DNA of 64,000 nt, taken from contig CAZEJG010000004.1 of NCBI GenBank assembly GCA_964511625.1, forward strand, positions 124,001 through 188,000, in the 5' to 3' direction. The DNA is from Pseudohoeflea sp964511625 (lineage in GTDB: Bacteria; Pseudomonadota; Alphaproteobacteria; Rhizobiales; Rhizobiaceae). Positions 28,641 to 36,236 of the stretch are shown one piece after another. The notes below the pieces were generated by a model that worked only from the letters and a program-made list of their open reading frames with translations, was not told where the DNA came from and searched no databases. The position numbers and the translations under genes are program-made. Each line of letters begins with the position of its first letter. Position 1 is the first letter of the stretch.

Positions 28641-30418
28641 GGCTTTGCTACTCCATCATTTCCTGCCAGCAGACCGTCGATTTCCTCGATCAGCTTGTTC
28701 TGCCCATCGACGTAGTCCCGAAAGCCGTCATCAACTGCGCCGGCCGCATCGGCGGTTTCAGTGGATGCATCGCCCGGTGCCGGCGGCTCCGCGTTTACCT
28801 GTCCGGCCAAATTCTCGCCGGGCGCTGCGGGTGTCGCTGGCTCAGAGGGCATACCCTCGTCAGTCTGCCCATCCATAGTGGGGCTGAAGGCTTGCGTGAG
28901 GCTGTTGGGGTCCGGCTCGCGGATGATTTCATTGGCGATGAGCCGGGCTGCGTCCCTCAGAGCCGCATCGCGCGGCGAGAGCGGCAGCTGCTCGAGCTTG
29001 TCGAGAGACCGGTCCACCTCGACGACATCGTCCGAGGGGACACTGGCGAGCCCGGAATAAAGCCCGGCAAGCGCTGCCGGCGCTGGGTCGGAGGGGTCCG
29101 ACAGTTCCTTGGCCTTCTCGGCGGCGAGAAGCGCAAGCTCGGTCCGTCCGGCGATTGCGGCCTTGCGGGAGATGCGGAGATAGACCTCCCGCTGGCGCTT
29201 GTCGTCCATGAAGGCGAGGATCTGCTGCAGCCTGTCCGTGCCCAGCTCGTCGATATTGTCGGTGCCGAGTGCGACGAGTTGGTCTGCATACTGGCCGGCA
29301 TAGGGCGAGTTGATGAAGCGACGGGCATAGAGAACGGCGTAGTGGATCGCCTTGTCGATCCGCCCCTCTCTGGTCGCTACGAAGATGGAACGGCGCAGGG
29401 CCGATTCCTCGATGATCGTGCCCGGAGCGCCGAGACGGGCAAGATCGAACATCTCGAGCGCCCCGTCCTCGTTAAGCCCGGCTTTCACGTTGGCTGCAAT
29501 CAGCGCAAGGTAAGGACCGACGCGGGTATCGGCATAGAGCTTGAGAATTTCGTCGAGCGAGGTCTGCGTCCGAACAGCGGTCCCGTCGAGGTAGGCCAGG
29601 AGAACAGTGGTGATTTCGTTGTCGAAGTTTCCGAACCTGTCCTTGGCGGCCAGCAGATCGAGAGTTTCCGGATTGCCGCCACTCATCGCATAGACGAGGG
29701 CAGCATCGACGTTTCTAGGGTTGTCGAAGACGGATTGGTCGGCCTTGCGCAAGCGTTCGTCGATGACACCGAGAAGATAGCGCTGCATCTCCATGGCGGA
29801 GTGATCGCCCTGGACGACGGAATCCTGCACGAACTGAAGCGAGCGAACGAGCTGATATGGCTGAAGCCCTTTGGTTTCACCGTCGCCGCTTGCGGGTTTC
29901 GGAGATATCGCGCGGATGTAGTCGTCGATCGCCTCGGCGCGTTCTGCGGCTTCAGGATCCTGTTCCTCCGCATGGGCATCGTGGGCGTCTTCGCCGCCGT
30001 GACCGCTTTCCGCCGTATCGCCGTGAGTGGGCTCCGCATGCGCATCGGCAGTACTTTCCTCGTGGCCGGTCGATGCAGGTTCCGGATGGGCGTCTGCCGC
30101 CTTCTTTTCCTCGCCATGCGTCCCGGCGGCATGAGGCTCCGGGTCATGACCCGTTTCCGCACCAGCCTCTTTGGTCGCATGGCCTTCGTCTGCATGGGTA
30201 TCGGCGCCATGGCCATCGGCTGCGGCTGGAATGACTTCGGCGGAGCCGTGCCCGTCATCATGGGCAGCATCGCCCGAACGGCCCTGGGCCAGCACTTCGG
30301 CAACCAGATCATGCGCTTGGGACAGGCTCTCCGCATATACCGCAGAGGGCGCAGCAACGGCCAAGCCGGCCAGAAGGCCGGCTAAGGTGGACAGTCGCGA
30401 TGCACCGGTCCCGAGCAC
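28637..30418 (-). CDS. motC: motor protein MotC with His-rich insertion
   Basis: A periplasmic protein that binds MotB and modulates motor speed in rhizobia. The start is taken as GTG 30418, right after the motB stop and preceded by a GGGGGG run; an ATG at 30451 would overlap motB. Residues 1-29 form a signal peptide ending SAVYA. Residues 53-149 hold 15 His among Asp, Glu, Ala and Gly (for example EDAHDAHAEE), then the helical-repeat MotC body (RSLQFVQDSVVQGDHSAMEMQRYLLG onward). The total of 593 residues is well above the roughly 430 recalled for S. meliloti MotC; the insertion explains most of the excess. Confidence 0.88.
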   Translation of the reverse strand: MLGTGASRLSTLAGLLAGLAVAAPSAVYAESLSQAHDLVAEVLAQGRSGDAAHDDGHGSAEVIPAAADGHGADTHADEGHATKEAGAETGHDPEPHAAGTHGEEKKAADAHPEPASTGHEESTADAHAEPTHGDTAESGHGGEDAHDAHAEEQDPEAAERAEAIDDYIRAISPKPASGDGETKGLQPYQLVRSLQFVQDSVVQGDHSAMEMQRYLLGVIDERLRKADQSVFDNPRNVDAALVYAMSGGNPETLDLLAAKDRFGNFDNEITTVLLAYLDGTAVRTQTSLDEILKLYADTRVGPYLALIAANVKAGLNEDGALEMFDLARLGAPGTIIEESALRRSIFVATREGRIDKAIHYAVLYARRFINSPYAGQYADQLVALGTDNIDELGTDRLQQILAFMDDKRQREVYLRISRKAAIAGRTELALLAAEKAKELSDPSDPAPAALAGLYSGLASVPSDDVVEVDRSLDKLEQLPLSPRDAALRDAARLIANEIIREPDPNSLTQAFSPTMDGQTDEGMPSEPATPAAPGENLAGQVNAEPPAPGDASTETADAAGAVDDGFRDYVDGQNKLIEEIDGLLAGNDGVAKP

Positions 30419-30419
30419 C

Positions 30420-31649
30420 TTACCCCCCGTCGACCTGGAGCAGAATTTCAATGCGCCGGTTGGACTCCGAATACGGGTTGTCCGGATCTTTCAGCTTGCG
30501 GTCGGCGAAGCCCGAGAGTTCCACGATACGCTCCTCGGGAATACCGCCGCGCACGAGCATGAAATAGGCCGAATGAGCGCGTTCCATCGACAAGCGCCAG
30601 TTGTCATCAGTTCCGTCGGTGAAGGGACGGGCGTCGGTGTAACCGCGGATGTCGATATTGCCCGTCCGCTTGGCCAGAATCTCGCCGATCTTCTCGAGCG
30701 CGAGCACCAGACTGCGTTCGGGAACGGCGGACCCGACCTGGAACATGCCGGTATCGAGCTGATCGGTGAGCGAAACGAGGAGCCCCCCTTCGGACGGAAC
30801 GACGGTCAGGCCGTCGGCGAGCCGACCGGCCGCAATGCCCGAGAGAGCTTTCTCGATTTCCTCCTTGAGGGCGCCGGCCTCGCGCAGAGCCTCTGGGCTC
30901 GCCTGCGCGGCGTCTCCCTTGTTGCCGGCCTCGGCCTGAGCCATGGCGGCCTGTTCGCGTTTTGCCTGCTCGGCCTCGGCCTTCTCCTTGGCCAGACGCT
31001 CTTCCTCGGCCTTCTTGTCGGCTTCCATCTGCTCCCTGAGCGCAATCTCACTCTCGGCGATAGCCTCCTTTTCGGCTTCCACCTGCTTGGACCAGAAGTC
31101 GGGATCGAAGGGATCGCGATAGGCCTCGCCGCCGGTCGCCCCGGTCGCGGGGCCCGAATTGGCGGCGCCGCCGTCACCAGCCTCGGAGATATTGGTGTTG
31201 CTTCCCGTTTCCTGGACGATTTCTGCCAGGACGGCGTAGGGATCCTTGAAGTAGTCGGCCTCGGAATAATCCGTCTTCTCGCCGGCGGTGGCGCTCTCCT
31301 GCTTGCCCTGCTCGGCGGCGTCGCCGGCACTTCCCGATTCGCCGGGTGTCGCCGATTTCGGCGAATCGGATTCACCGCTCGAGGTGTTTCCCTGCTCCTT
31401 CAGCCCCTTTTCGGTGGGGTTGTTGTCGGTCAGCTTGATCGGATTGAAGTAACTCGCAACTGCAGCCTTGGTCTCCTCGTTGGCCGCATTGATCAGCCAC
31501 ATCACCAGAAAGAACGCCATCATGGCCGTCATGAAGTCGGCGTAGGCAATCTTCCAGGCGCCGCCGTGGGCTTCATGCTCGCCGTCATGACGTCGACGGA
31601 CGATGATGATCTCGTTCTTGGTCTGGTGAACGGAGGAATCTTCACTCAC
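30420..31649 (-). CDS. motB: flagellar stator protein MotB
   Basis: A 409-residue stator subunit that anchors MotA to peptidoglycan and carries the proton-accepting Asp. The single membrane segment (AYADFMTAMMAFFLVMWLINA, about residues 34-54) contains the critical Asp in YADFMTAMM. A long Ala/Glu/Lys helical region follows (about 190-255), then an OmpA-like domain with IDIRGYTDARPF and RAHSAYFMLVRGGIPEERI. It overlaps the FliH-like gene by 4 bp and is followed by motC. motA is about 14.5 kb away on the other strand. Confidence 0.95.
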   Translation of the reverse strand: MSEDSSVHQTKNEIIIVRRRHDGEHEAHGGAWKIAYADFMTAMMAFFLVMWLINAANEETKAAVASYFNPIKLTDNNPTEKGLKEQGNTSSGESDSPKSATPGESGSAGDAAEQGKQESATAGEKTDYSEADYFKDPYAVLAEIVQETGSNTNISEAGDGGAANSGPATGATGGEAYRDPFDPDFWSKQVEAEKEAIAESEIALREQMEADKKAEEERLAKEKAEAEQAKREQAAMAQAEAGNKGDAAQASPEALREAGALKEEIEKALSGIAAGRLADGLTVVPSEGGLLVSLTDQLDTGMFQVGSAVPERSLVLALEKIGEILAKRTGNIDIRGYTDARPFTDGTDDNWRLSMERAHSAYFMLVRGGIPEERIVELSGFADRKLKDPDNPYSESNRRIEILLQVDGG

Positions 31650-32263
31650 GTTCGTTCCTCCGAGAAAACCTTGGCGAGATCGGCGAAACGGCTCCGGAGC
31701 CGTGTTTCGTCGATAGACACCTCGACATCACCTGTTTCTGCCTCGACATAGGAGGCGCCATCGGCCTTGTCGCCGAGGATCGAGCGGATGACATCGAGCC
31801 AGATGGCCGGCCCCGAAACGACGATCCTGCCCGCGGTCTCTAGGTCGAGCGCGGAGCGGATCTCTGCGGCAAGCGATGCGACCATCGTCTTGCGCAGTTC
31901 CGTCTCGATCAGTGGTGCGAGCATGTCGGACAATTCGGCAGATAGACACTCGGCGAGGTCTTCCGCCCTTGCTGAGATCGCGGCCGGCACGGCTTCGGCG
32001 ACATTGCGGACGAGTTCCGCCTCGCGCGCCGCCATGGCGCGGGCGTGTTCGGCTTCGAGATCGGCGATCTCACGACCATGCTGAACGGCAAGTTCCTGCT
32101 CGGCCTCCCTGCGGCCTTCGGCCCTGGCTTCCTCGCGGATGGCCTCGATGAGAGCGGGATCAGGCTCGACCGGCTGCGGAATGTGCGGAATCGCCTTTGG
32201 CGCGGGGCGTGCCCGGGCCGGCAGATCGAATTCCGGAAGCAATTGCGCGAGCGCGAGTGACAT
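31646..32263 (-). CDS. putative FliH-like export-ATPase regulator
   Basis: A 205-residue soluble protein. The N-terminus is Pro-rich, followed by a long Ala/Glu/Arg coiled coil (ALIEAIREEARAEGRREAEQELA onward) and a C-terminal domain resembling FliH/V-ATPase E (VVSGPAIWLDVIRSILGDKADGASYVEAETGDVEVSIDETRLRSRF). FliH holds and inhibits the FliI ATPase. No other FliH candidate is present, and the gene overlaps motB by 4 bp. Assignment is by architecture, not by a definitive motif. Confidence 0.55.
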   Translation of the reverse strand: MSLALAQLLPEFDLPARARPAPKAIPHIPQPVEPDPALIEAIREEARAEGRREAEQELAVQHGREIADLEAEHARAMAAREAELVRNVAEAVPAAISARAEDLAECLSAELSDMLAPLIETELRKTMVASLAAEIRSALDLETAGRIVVSGPAIWLDVIRSILGDKADGASYVEAETGDVEVSIDETRLRSRFADLAKVFSEERT

Positions 32264-32407
32264 GAACTTCTCCGTTGCGGCGGGCGTTGAGACCAGGCCG
32301 CAGGCTTCTCATCCCGCCCGCCAAGTCTTGATTTCGCGTAAACGCGCAATGGTGCCCTCAACCGGGATAAAGCTAGGCAGTCAAACTTGTGCGAACATGA
32401 ACGAAAA

Positions 32408-32438
32408 GGACCGCACCAAGGGCAATTTGGTGCGGTCC
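32408..32438 (-). terminator. terminator after the third flagellin gene
   Basis: A perfect 12-bp stem (32408-32419 with 32427-32438, GGACCGCACCAA arm) with a 7-nt loop, followed on the minus strand by TTTTCGTT. It lies about 80 bp beyond the flagellin stop codon at 32520 and before the FliH-like gene. The T-run is short. Confidence 0.65.
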
Positions 32439-32490
32439 GGCTATCCGCCATGACCGATGACCGGCGGCACGGCAGAGTCTGTGGTCTCTC

Positions 32491-32510
32491 AGCCTCCTCT
32501 GTCGGAGGCT
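32491..32510 (-). other. stem-loop directly after the flagellin stop
   Basis: AGCCTCC (32491-32497) pairs with GGAGGCT (32504-32510) around a 6-nt loop, 10 bp beyond the stop codon. No T-run follows on the minus strand. It may protect the mRNA 3' end or form part of a double terminator with 32408-32438. Confidence 0.4.
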
Positions 32511-32519
32511 CAGCCTTCC

Positions 32520-33497
32520 TTAGTTCTGGAAGAGCGAGAGGATGTTCTGGGAATTGGTGTTGGCGATCGAGAGCGACTGGATGCCCAGCTGCTGCTGCGT
32601 CTGAAGCGCCTTCAACCGTGTGGATTCCTCGTTCATGTCGGCGTCGACAAGGCGGCCGATACCGCTATCGATGGAATCCATCAGATTGGCAACGAAATCC
32701 TCCTGCATGGAGACACGCTTCTGGATGGCGCCGAGATTGGAGGCCGCATCGGTGATCTGGCTGAGGATGGAGTCGACCACACGGACCATGTCGGTGACCT
32801 GAGCATCGGTGGTCGAGGCAGAGAGCGTAATGGCCGTGCCCGACGAAGGCGTGCCCGTGGTCGAGCCGGTATCGATCAGGAAGTAGTTGCGGGCCGTCGT
32901 GGTGGTCGCATCCGGATCGAGCGCGTTGGCGTCTATATCCTTCGTCAGCATGCCGAGGCTTTCGTTGCCGGCGCCGATCAGGGTAAGGGACGAGACGTTG
33001 ATGTCGAGCGTGGTGATGGTGATCAGGCCGTTGACGTCGCGGTTGAAGCCGCCGACGATCGACTTGGTGCCGGCCGCGGCCGTCCCGTCGTTGTTCAGCC
33101 AGTTCTCACCGGAGAAGGAGGCGGACACGGCAATCGATTCGAGCTGGTTCTTCAGCTCGGTGATTTCCTTGTTGATCTTGGTCTTGTCGACACCCGGCTC
33201 ACGGGCGGCGACCAGCTTGTTCTTGATCTCGGTCACGACCTCGAGCGAGCTGTTCATCGCGGTGTAGGCGACGTCGACTTTAGCGGCACCGAGGCCGAGC
33301 GCGTCCTTGACCGTCGAAAGCGCCTTGTTGTCGGAGCGCATGGTGGTCGCGATCGACCAATAGGCGGCGTTGTCGGCTGCGGTTTCCACCCGGTAACCCG
33401 AGGAAACACGTGCCTGAACCGTTTCCATGTCGTTGTTGATGGAACGAAGTGTCTGTAGCGCGGCCATCGCCGCGGTGTTGGTCATGATACTGGCCAT
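32520..33497 (-). CDS. flagellin (third in tandem)
   Basis: A 325-residue filament subunit exported by the flagellar type III system. The N-terminal D0/D1 helices (SINNDMETVQARVSSGYRVETAADNAAYWS) and the C-terminal D1/D0 (EDFVANLMDSIDSGIGRLVDADMNEESTRLKALQTQQQLGIQSLSIAN) are conserved, with a short central region. It is the most divergent of the three copies: it ends FQN where the others end LFR and differs at many surface positions. The start is MASIMTN at 33497; an upstream in-frame ATG adds 8 residues. It corresponds by position to flaC/flaD of Sinorhizobium. Confidence 0.95.
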   Translation of the reverse strand: MASIMTNTAAMAALQTLRSINNDMETVQARVSSGYRVETAADNAAYWSIATTMRSDNKALSTVKDALGLGAAKVDVAYTAMNSSLEVVTEIKNKLVAAREPGVDKTKINKEITELKNQLESIAVSASFSGENWLNNDGTAAAGTKSIVGGFNRDVNGLITITTLDINVSSLTLIGAGNESLGMLTKDIDANALDPDATTTTARNYFLIDTGSTTGTPSSGTAITLSASTTDAQVTDMVRVVDSILSQITDAASNLGAIQKRVSMQEDFVANLMDSIDSGIGRLVDADMNEESTRLKALQTQQQLGIQSLSIANTNSQNILSLFQN

Positions 33498-33504
33498 TAG
33501 GGAA

Positions 33505-33546
33505 CCCCAAATTTTGCCCAAGGGGAAGAATACCGGCAGTCCCGGT
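33505..33546 (-). promoter_or_regulatory. leader hairpins of the third flagellin gene
   Basis: On the minus strand ACCGG/CCGGT (33532-33536 with 33542-33546, 5-nt loop) is followed by CCCC/GGGG (33522-33525 with 33505-33508). The GGGG is the only Shine-Dalgarno-like sequence, 8 nt before the ATG. The second stem has only 4 bp and is weak by itself; it is listed because the two upstream flagellin leaders have the same layout. Confidence 0.4.
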
Positions 33547-33623
33547 GACGACGAATGAGCTTCATGCAGGCGGTCGAATCGTGACCGCTCCCGTCGTGGT
33601 TACCCAGTTCTAAAGACTTATGG

Positions 33624-33639
33624 TTAATCGCGGGTTAAT
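33624..33639. promoter_or_regulatory. CtrA-like box upstream of the third flagellin gene
   Basis: TTAATCGCGGGTTAAT matches TTAA-N7-TTAA exactly, with T instead of C after the second half-site. It lies about 127 bp upstream of the start codon at 33497 and between the preceding terminator and the gene. Confidence 0.45.
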
Positions 33640-33664
33640 GCAAATGCGAAGGTGCCGGAAAACG

Positions 33665-33693
33665 AAAAAAGGGCCGCGCCAATGGCGCGACCC
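33665..33693 (-). terminator. rho-independent terminator after the second flagellin gene
   Basis: A ten-pair stem with one G-T wobble (33671-33680 with 33684-33693) and a 3-nt loop, followed on the minus strand by six T (33665-33670). It starts 41 bp after the stop codon at 33734. A textbook intrinsic terminator. Confidence 0.85.
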
Positions 33694-33733
33694 CTTGTGT
33701 GAACTGCGCTCCGCCGGGCGGAGCGTGACGCTG

Positions 33734-34708
33734 TTAACGGAACAGCGACAGGATGTTCTGCGAGTTCGAGTTGGCGATCGAGAGCGACTGGATGCCCAGC
33801 TGCTGCTGCGTCTGCAGTGCCTTCAACCGGGTCGATTCCTCGTTCATGTCGGCGTCGACAAGCCGGCCGATACCACTGTCGATCGAATCCATCAGGTTGG
33901 AGACGAAGTCTTCCTGCATGGAAATGCGCTTGTTGACCGCACCGAGGTTGGAAGCGGCGTCCGTCATCTGGCTGAGCATCGAATCGACGACGCGGACCAT
34001 GTCGGTGACCTGCTGGTTGGTGGTGCTCGAGGTCAGCGAGATGGCCGTACCGGAAGCCTGGGTACCGGTCGTCGAACCGGTGTCGATCAGGTAGTAGTTA
34101 CGAGCCGTGGTCGACGTGGTGTCAGGATCGAGCGCGTTGGCGTCGATGTCCTTGGTCAGGATGCCGAGACTTTCGTTCGCCGAACCGATCAGGGTCAGCG
34201 AGGTGACGTTGATGTCGAGCGTGGTGATGGTCACAAGGCCGTTGGTGTCGCGGTTGAAGCCGCCGACGATCGACTTGGTGCCGGCTGCGGCGGTACCTTC
34301 GTTGTTCAACCAGTTTTCACCGGAAAACGAAGCCGAGTCGGAGATCGACTGCAGCTGGCTCTTCAGCTCGGTGATTTCCTTGTTGATCTTGGTCTTGTCG
34401 ACGCCCGGTTCACGGGCTGCGAGCAGCTTGTTCTTGATCTCGGAAATGACTTCGATCGACGATTCCATACCGGTGTAGGCAGTGTCGACCTTGGCGGCGC
34501 CGAGGCCGAGAGCGTCCTTGACCGTGGACAGCGCCTCTGAGTCGGACCGCATGGTGGTGGCGATCGACCAGTAGGCGGCGTTGTCGGCAGCGGTTTCCAC
34601 GCGGTATCCGGAGGAGATCCGCGACTGGGTCATTTCCATGTCGGAGTTGATCGAACGCATGGTCTGCAAAGCAGCCATTGCGGCAGTGTTTGTCATAATG
34701 CTGGTCAT
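33734..34708 (-). CDS. flagellin (second in tandem)
   Basis: A 324-residue filament subunit, very close to the copy at 34970-35944 throughout, including the shared central stretch (GENWLNNEGTAAAGTKSIVGGFNRD) and the C-terminus NSQNILSLFR. The start is ATG 34708 (MTSIMTN), with GAGGGA about 7 nt upstream. It has its own leader hairpins and its own terminator, so it can be transcribed singly. It corresponds by position to flaB of Sinorhizobium. Confidence 0.95.
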   Translation of the reverse strand: MTSIMTNTAAMAALQTMRSINSDMEMTQSRISSGYRVETAADNAAYWSIATTMRSDSEALSTVKDALGLGAAKVDTAYTGMESSIEVISEIKNKLLAAREPGVDKTKINKEITELKSQLQSISDSASFSGENWLNNEGTAAAGTKSIVGGFNRDTNGLVTITTLDINVTSLTLIGSANESLGILTKDIDANALDPDTTSTTARNYYLIDTGSTTGTQASGTAISLTSSTTNQQVTDMVRVVDSMLSQMTDAASNLGAVNKRISMQEDFVSNLMDSIDSGIGRLVDADMNEESTRLKALQTQQQLGIQSLSIANSNSQNILSLFR

Positions 34709-34714
34709 AACAGC

Positions 34715-34760
34715 GTCCCTCAAAACAATTTACTGGGGACATGCCGGATTTTCTACCGGC
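34715..34760 (-). promoter_or_regulatory. leader hairpins of the second flagellin gene
   Basis: Minus strand: GCCGG/CCGGC (34743-34747 with 34756-34760, 8-nt loop), then GTCCC/GGGAC (34736-34740 with 34715-34719, 16-nt loop; a T-G pair can extend it). The GAGGGAC arm is the Shine-Dalgarno sequence, so the second stem would hide it. The outer pair of the first stem is G-C here and A-T in the other two copies, a compensatory change. Confidence 0.55.
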
Positions 34761-34908
34761 AACGGCGCTATGACCTCATGTCAACTACGAATTACATTCG
34801 TTGCACGTAGCACGCCATTCAATGAGGGCATTAATGGTCTATTATCGTTACCGAACATTTAAGTATGCCCAGATATTTTTCGGGAGAGACGCGAAATTTT
34901 TCACATAG

Positions 34909-34941
34909 AAAAACCCCGCCGGCGCTTTCGCGCCGGCGGGG
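34909..34941 (-). terminator. rho-independent terminator after the first flagellin gene
   Basis: A perfect 12-bp GC-rich stem (34914-34925 with 34930-34941) with a TTTC tetraloop, followed on the minus strand by five T. It begins 29 bp after the stop codon at 34970. A very strong intrinsic terminator. Confidence 0.88.
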
Positions 34942-34969
34942 CTCGTCAGTTTCCTGTGCGGTTCGCGTC

Positions 34970-35944
34970 TTAACGGAACAGCGACAGGATGTTCTGCGAG
35001 TTGGAGTTGGCGATCGACAGCGCCTGGATACCGAGCTGCTGCTGAACCTGCAGAGCCTTCAGGCGGGTCGATTCCTCGTTCATGTCCGCATCGACGAGAC
35101 GACCGATACCCTTGTCGATCGAGTTCATCAGATTGGAGACGAAGTCTTCCTGCATCGAGATGCGCTTGTTGACGGCACCGAGGTTCGAGGCGGCGTCGGT
35201 CATCGAGCTGAGCATCGAGTCAACCGCACGGACCATGTCGGTGACCTGCTGGTCGGTGGTGGTCGAGGTCAGCGAGATTGCCGTACCCGAAGCCTGCGTA
35301 CCGGTCGTCGAACCGGTGTCGATCAGGTAGTAGTTACGAGCCGTGGTGGTGGTCGCATCCGGATCGAGGGCGTTAGCGTCGATGTCCTTGGTCAGGATAC
35401 CGAGGCTTTCGTTGTCCGCACCGATCAGGGTCAGCGAGGTCACGTTGACGTCGAGCGTGGTGATCGAAACCTGGCCATTGGAGTCACGGTTGAAACCACC
35501 GACGATCGACTTGGTGCCGGCAGCAGCAGTGGTGTCGTTCTGCAGCCAGTTTTCACCGGAGAAAGAGGCCGATTCAGCGATCGAGGAGAGCTGGTTCTTC
35601 AGCTCGGTGATTTCCTTGTTGATCTTGGTCTTGTCGACGCCCGGCTCCTTGGCAGCCAGAAGCTTGTTCTTGATCTCGGAAACCACTTCGATCGAAGCGT
35701 TCATACCGGTGTAGGCGGTATCGACCTTTGCGGCGCCGAGGCCGAGTGCGTCCTTGACGGTCGACAGGGCCTGGTTGTCCGAACGCATGGTGGTTGCGAT
35801 CGACCAGTAAGCCGAGTTGTCTGCGGCGGAGTTGACGCGATAGCCGGATGAAATCCGCGACTGGGTCGATTCCATGTCGGAGTTGATCGACCGCAGGGTC
35901 GCCAGGGCGGACATCGCGGAGTTGTTGGTCATGATGCTTGTCAT
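34970..35944 (-). CDS. flagellin (first in tandem, probable major flagellin)
   Basis: A 324-residue filament subunit, first of three tandem copies and nearest to fliP, the position of flaA in Sinorhizobium. The N-terminal SINSDMESTQSRISSGYRVNSAADNSAYWS and the C-terminal SLMTDAASNLGAV...SLFR-type coils are conserved; the central surface domain is short, as in rhizobial complex filaments. The ATG at 35944 is preceded by AAGGGA about 9 nt upstream, which lies inside a 7-bp stem. The gene has its own terminator. Confidence 0.96.
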   Translation of the reverse strand: MTSIMTNNSAMSALATLRSINSDMESTQSRISSGYRVNSAADNSAYWSIATTMRSDNQALSTVKDALGLGAAKVDTAYTGMNASIEVVSEIKNKLLAAKEPGVDKTKINKEITELKNQLSSIAESASFSGENWLQNDTTAAAGTKSIVGGFNRDSNGQVSITTLDVNVTSLTLIGADNESLGILTKDIDANALDPDATTTTARNYYLIDTGSTTGTQASGTAISLTSTTTDQQVTDMVRAVDSMLSSMTDAASNLGAVNKRISMQEDFVSNLMNSIDKGIGRLVDADMNEESTRLKALQVQQQLGIQALSIANSNSQNILSLFR

Positions 35945-35950
35945 TGGGAT

Positions 35951-36005
35951 TGTCCCTTAAAACGCTATACTGAGAGGGACATACCGGACTTCGTTAAATA
36001 CCGGT
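35951..36005 (-). promoter_or_regulatory. leader hairpins of the first flagellin gene
   Basis: Minus strand: ACCGG/CCGGT (35983-35987 with 36001-36005, 13-nt loop), then TGTCCCT/AGGGACA, a perfect 7-bp stem (35975-35981 with 35951-35957, 17-nt loop). The AAGGGA arm is the Shine-Dalgarno sequence of the gene. The layout matches the other two flagellin leaders. This is a candidate for translational control, for example by FlbT. Whether transcription starts upstream of both stems is unknown. Confidence 0.6.
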
Positions 36006-36236
36006 GATGACGGTTGGCATCATGCCAGTGGCCTCGATTGCTTCACGAAGAGCCGCGTCCGTCATGTTCGACATGGAAACTCCCACCCCGCGCTTGCCAA
36101 TGTCTTAATTTTTGGCGTCAGAAACCCTGTAATTTCAATAGGGTAAACAAGTCCTTACGTTGCCCGGCGCCCTGTTTCAGACTGAACCGCGACCCTTCTG
36201 AAGGCCTGTAAATGAAGGGATTTCGGCGTCGGACGC

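Noticed and set aside
32264..36236. Repetition around the flagellin genes as a possible CRISPR or mobile repeat
   Set aside because: The similarity is explained by three homologous flagellin genes and their leaders. No short regular repeats with unique spacers exist.
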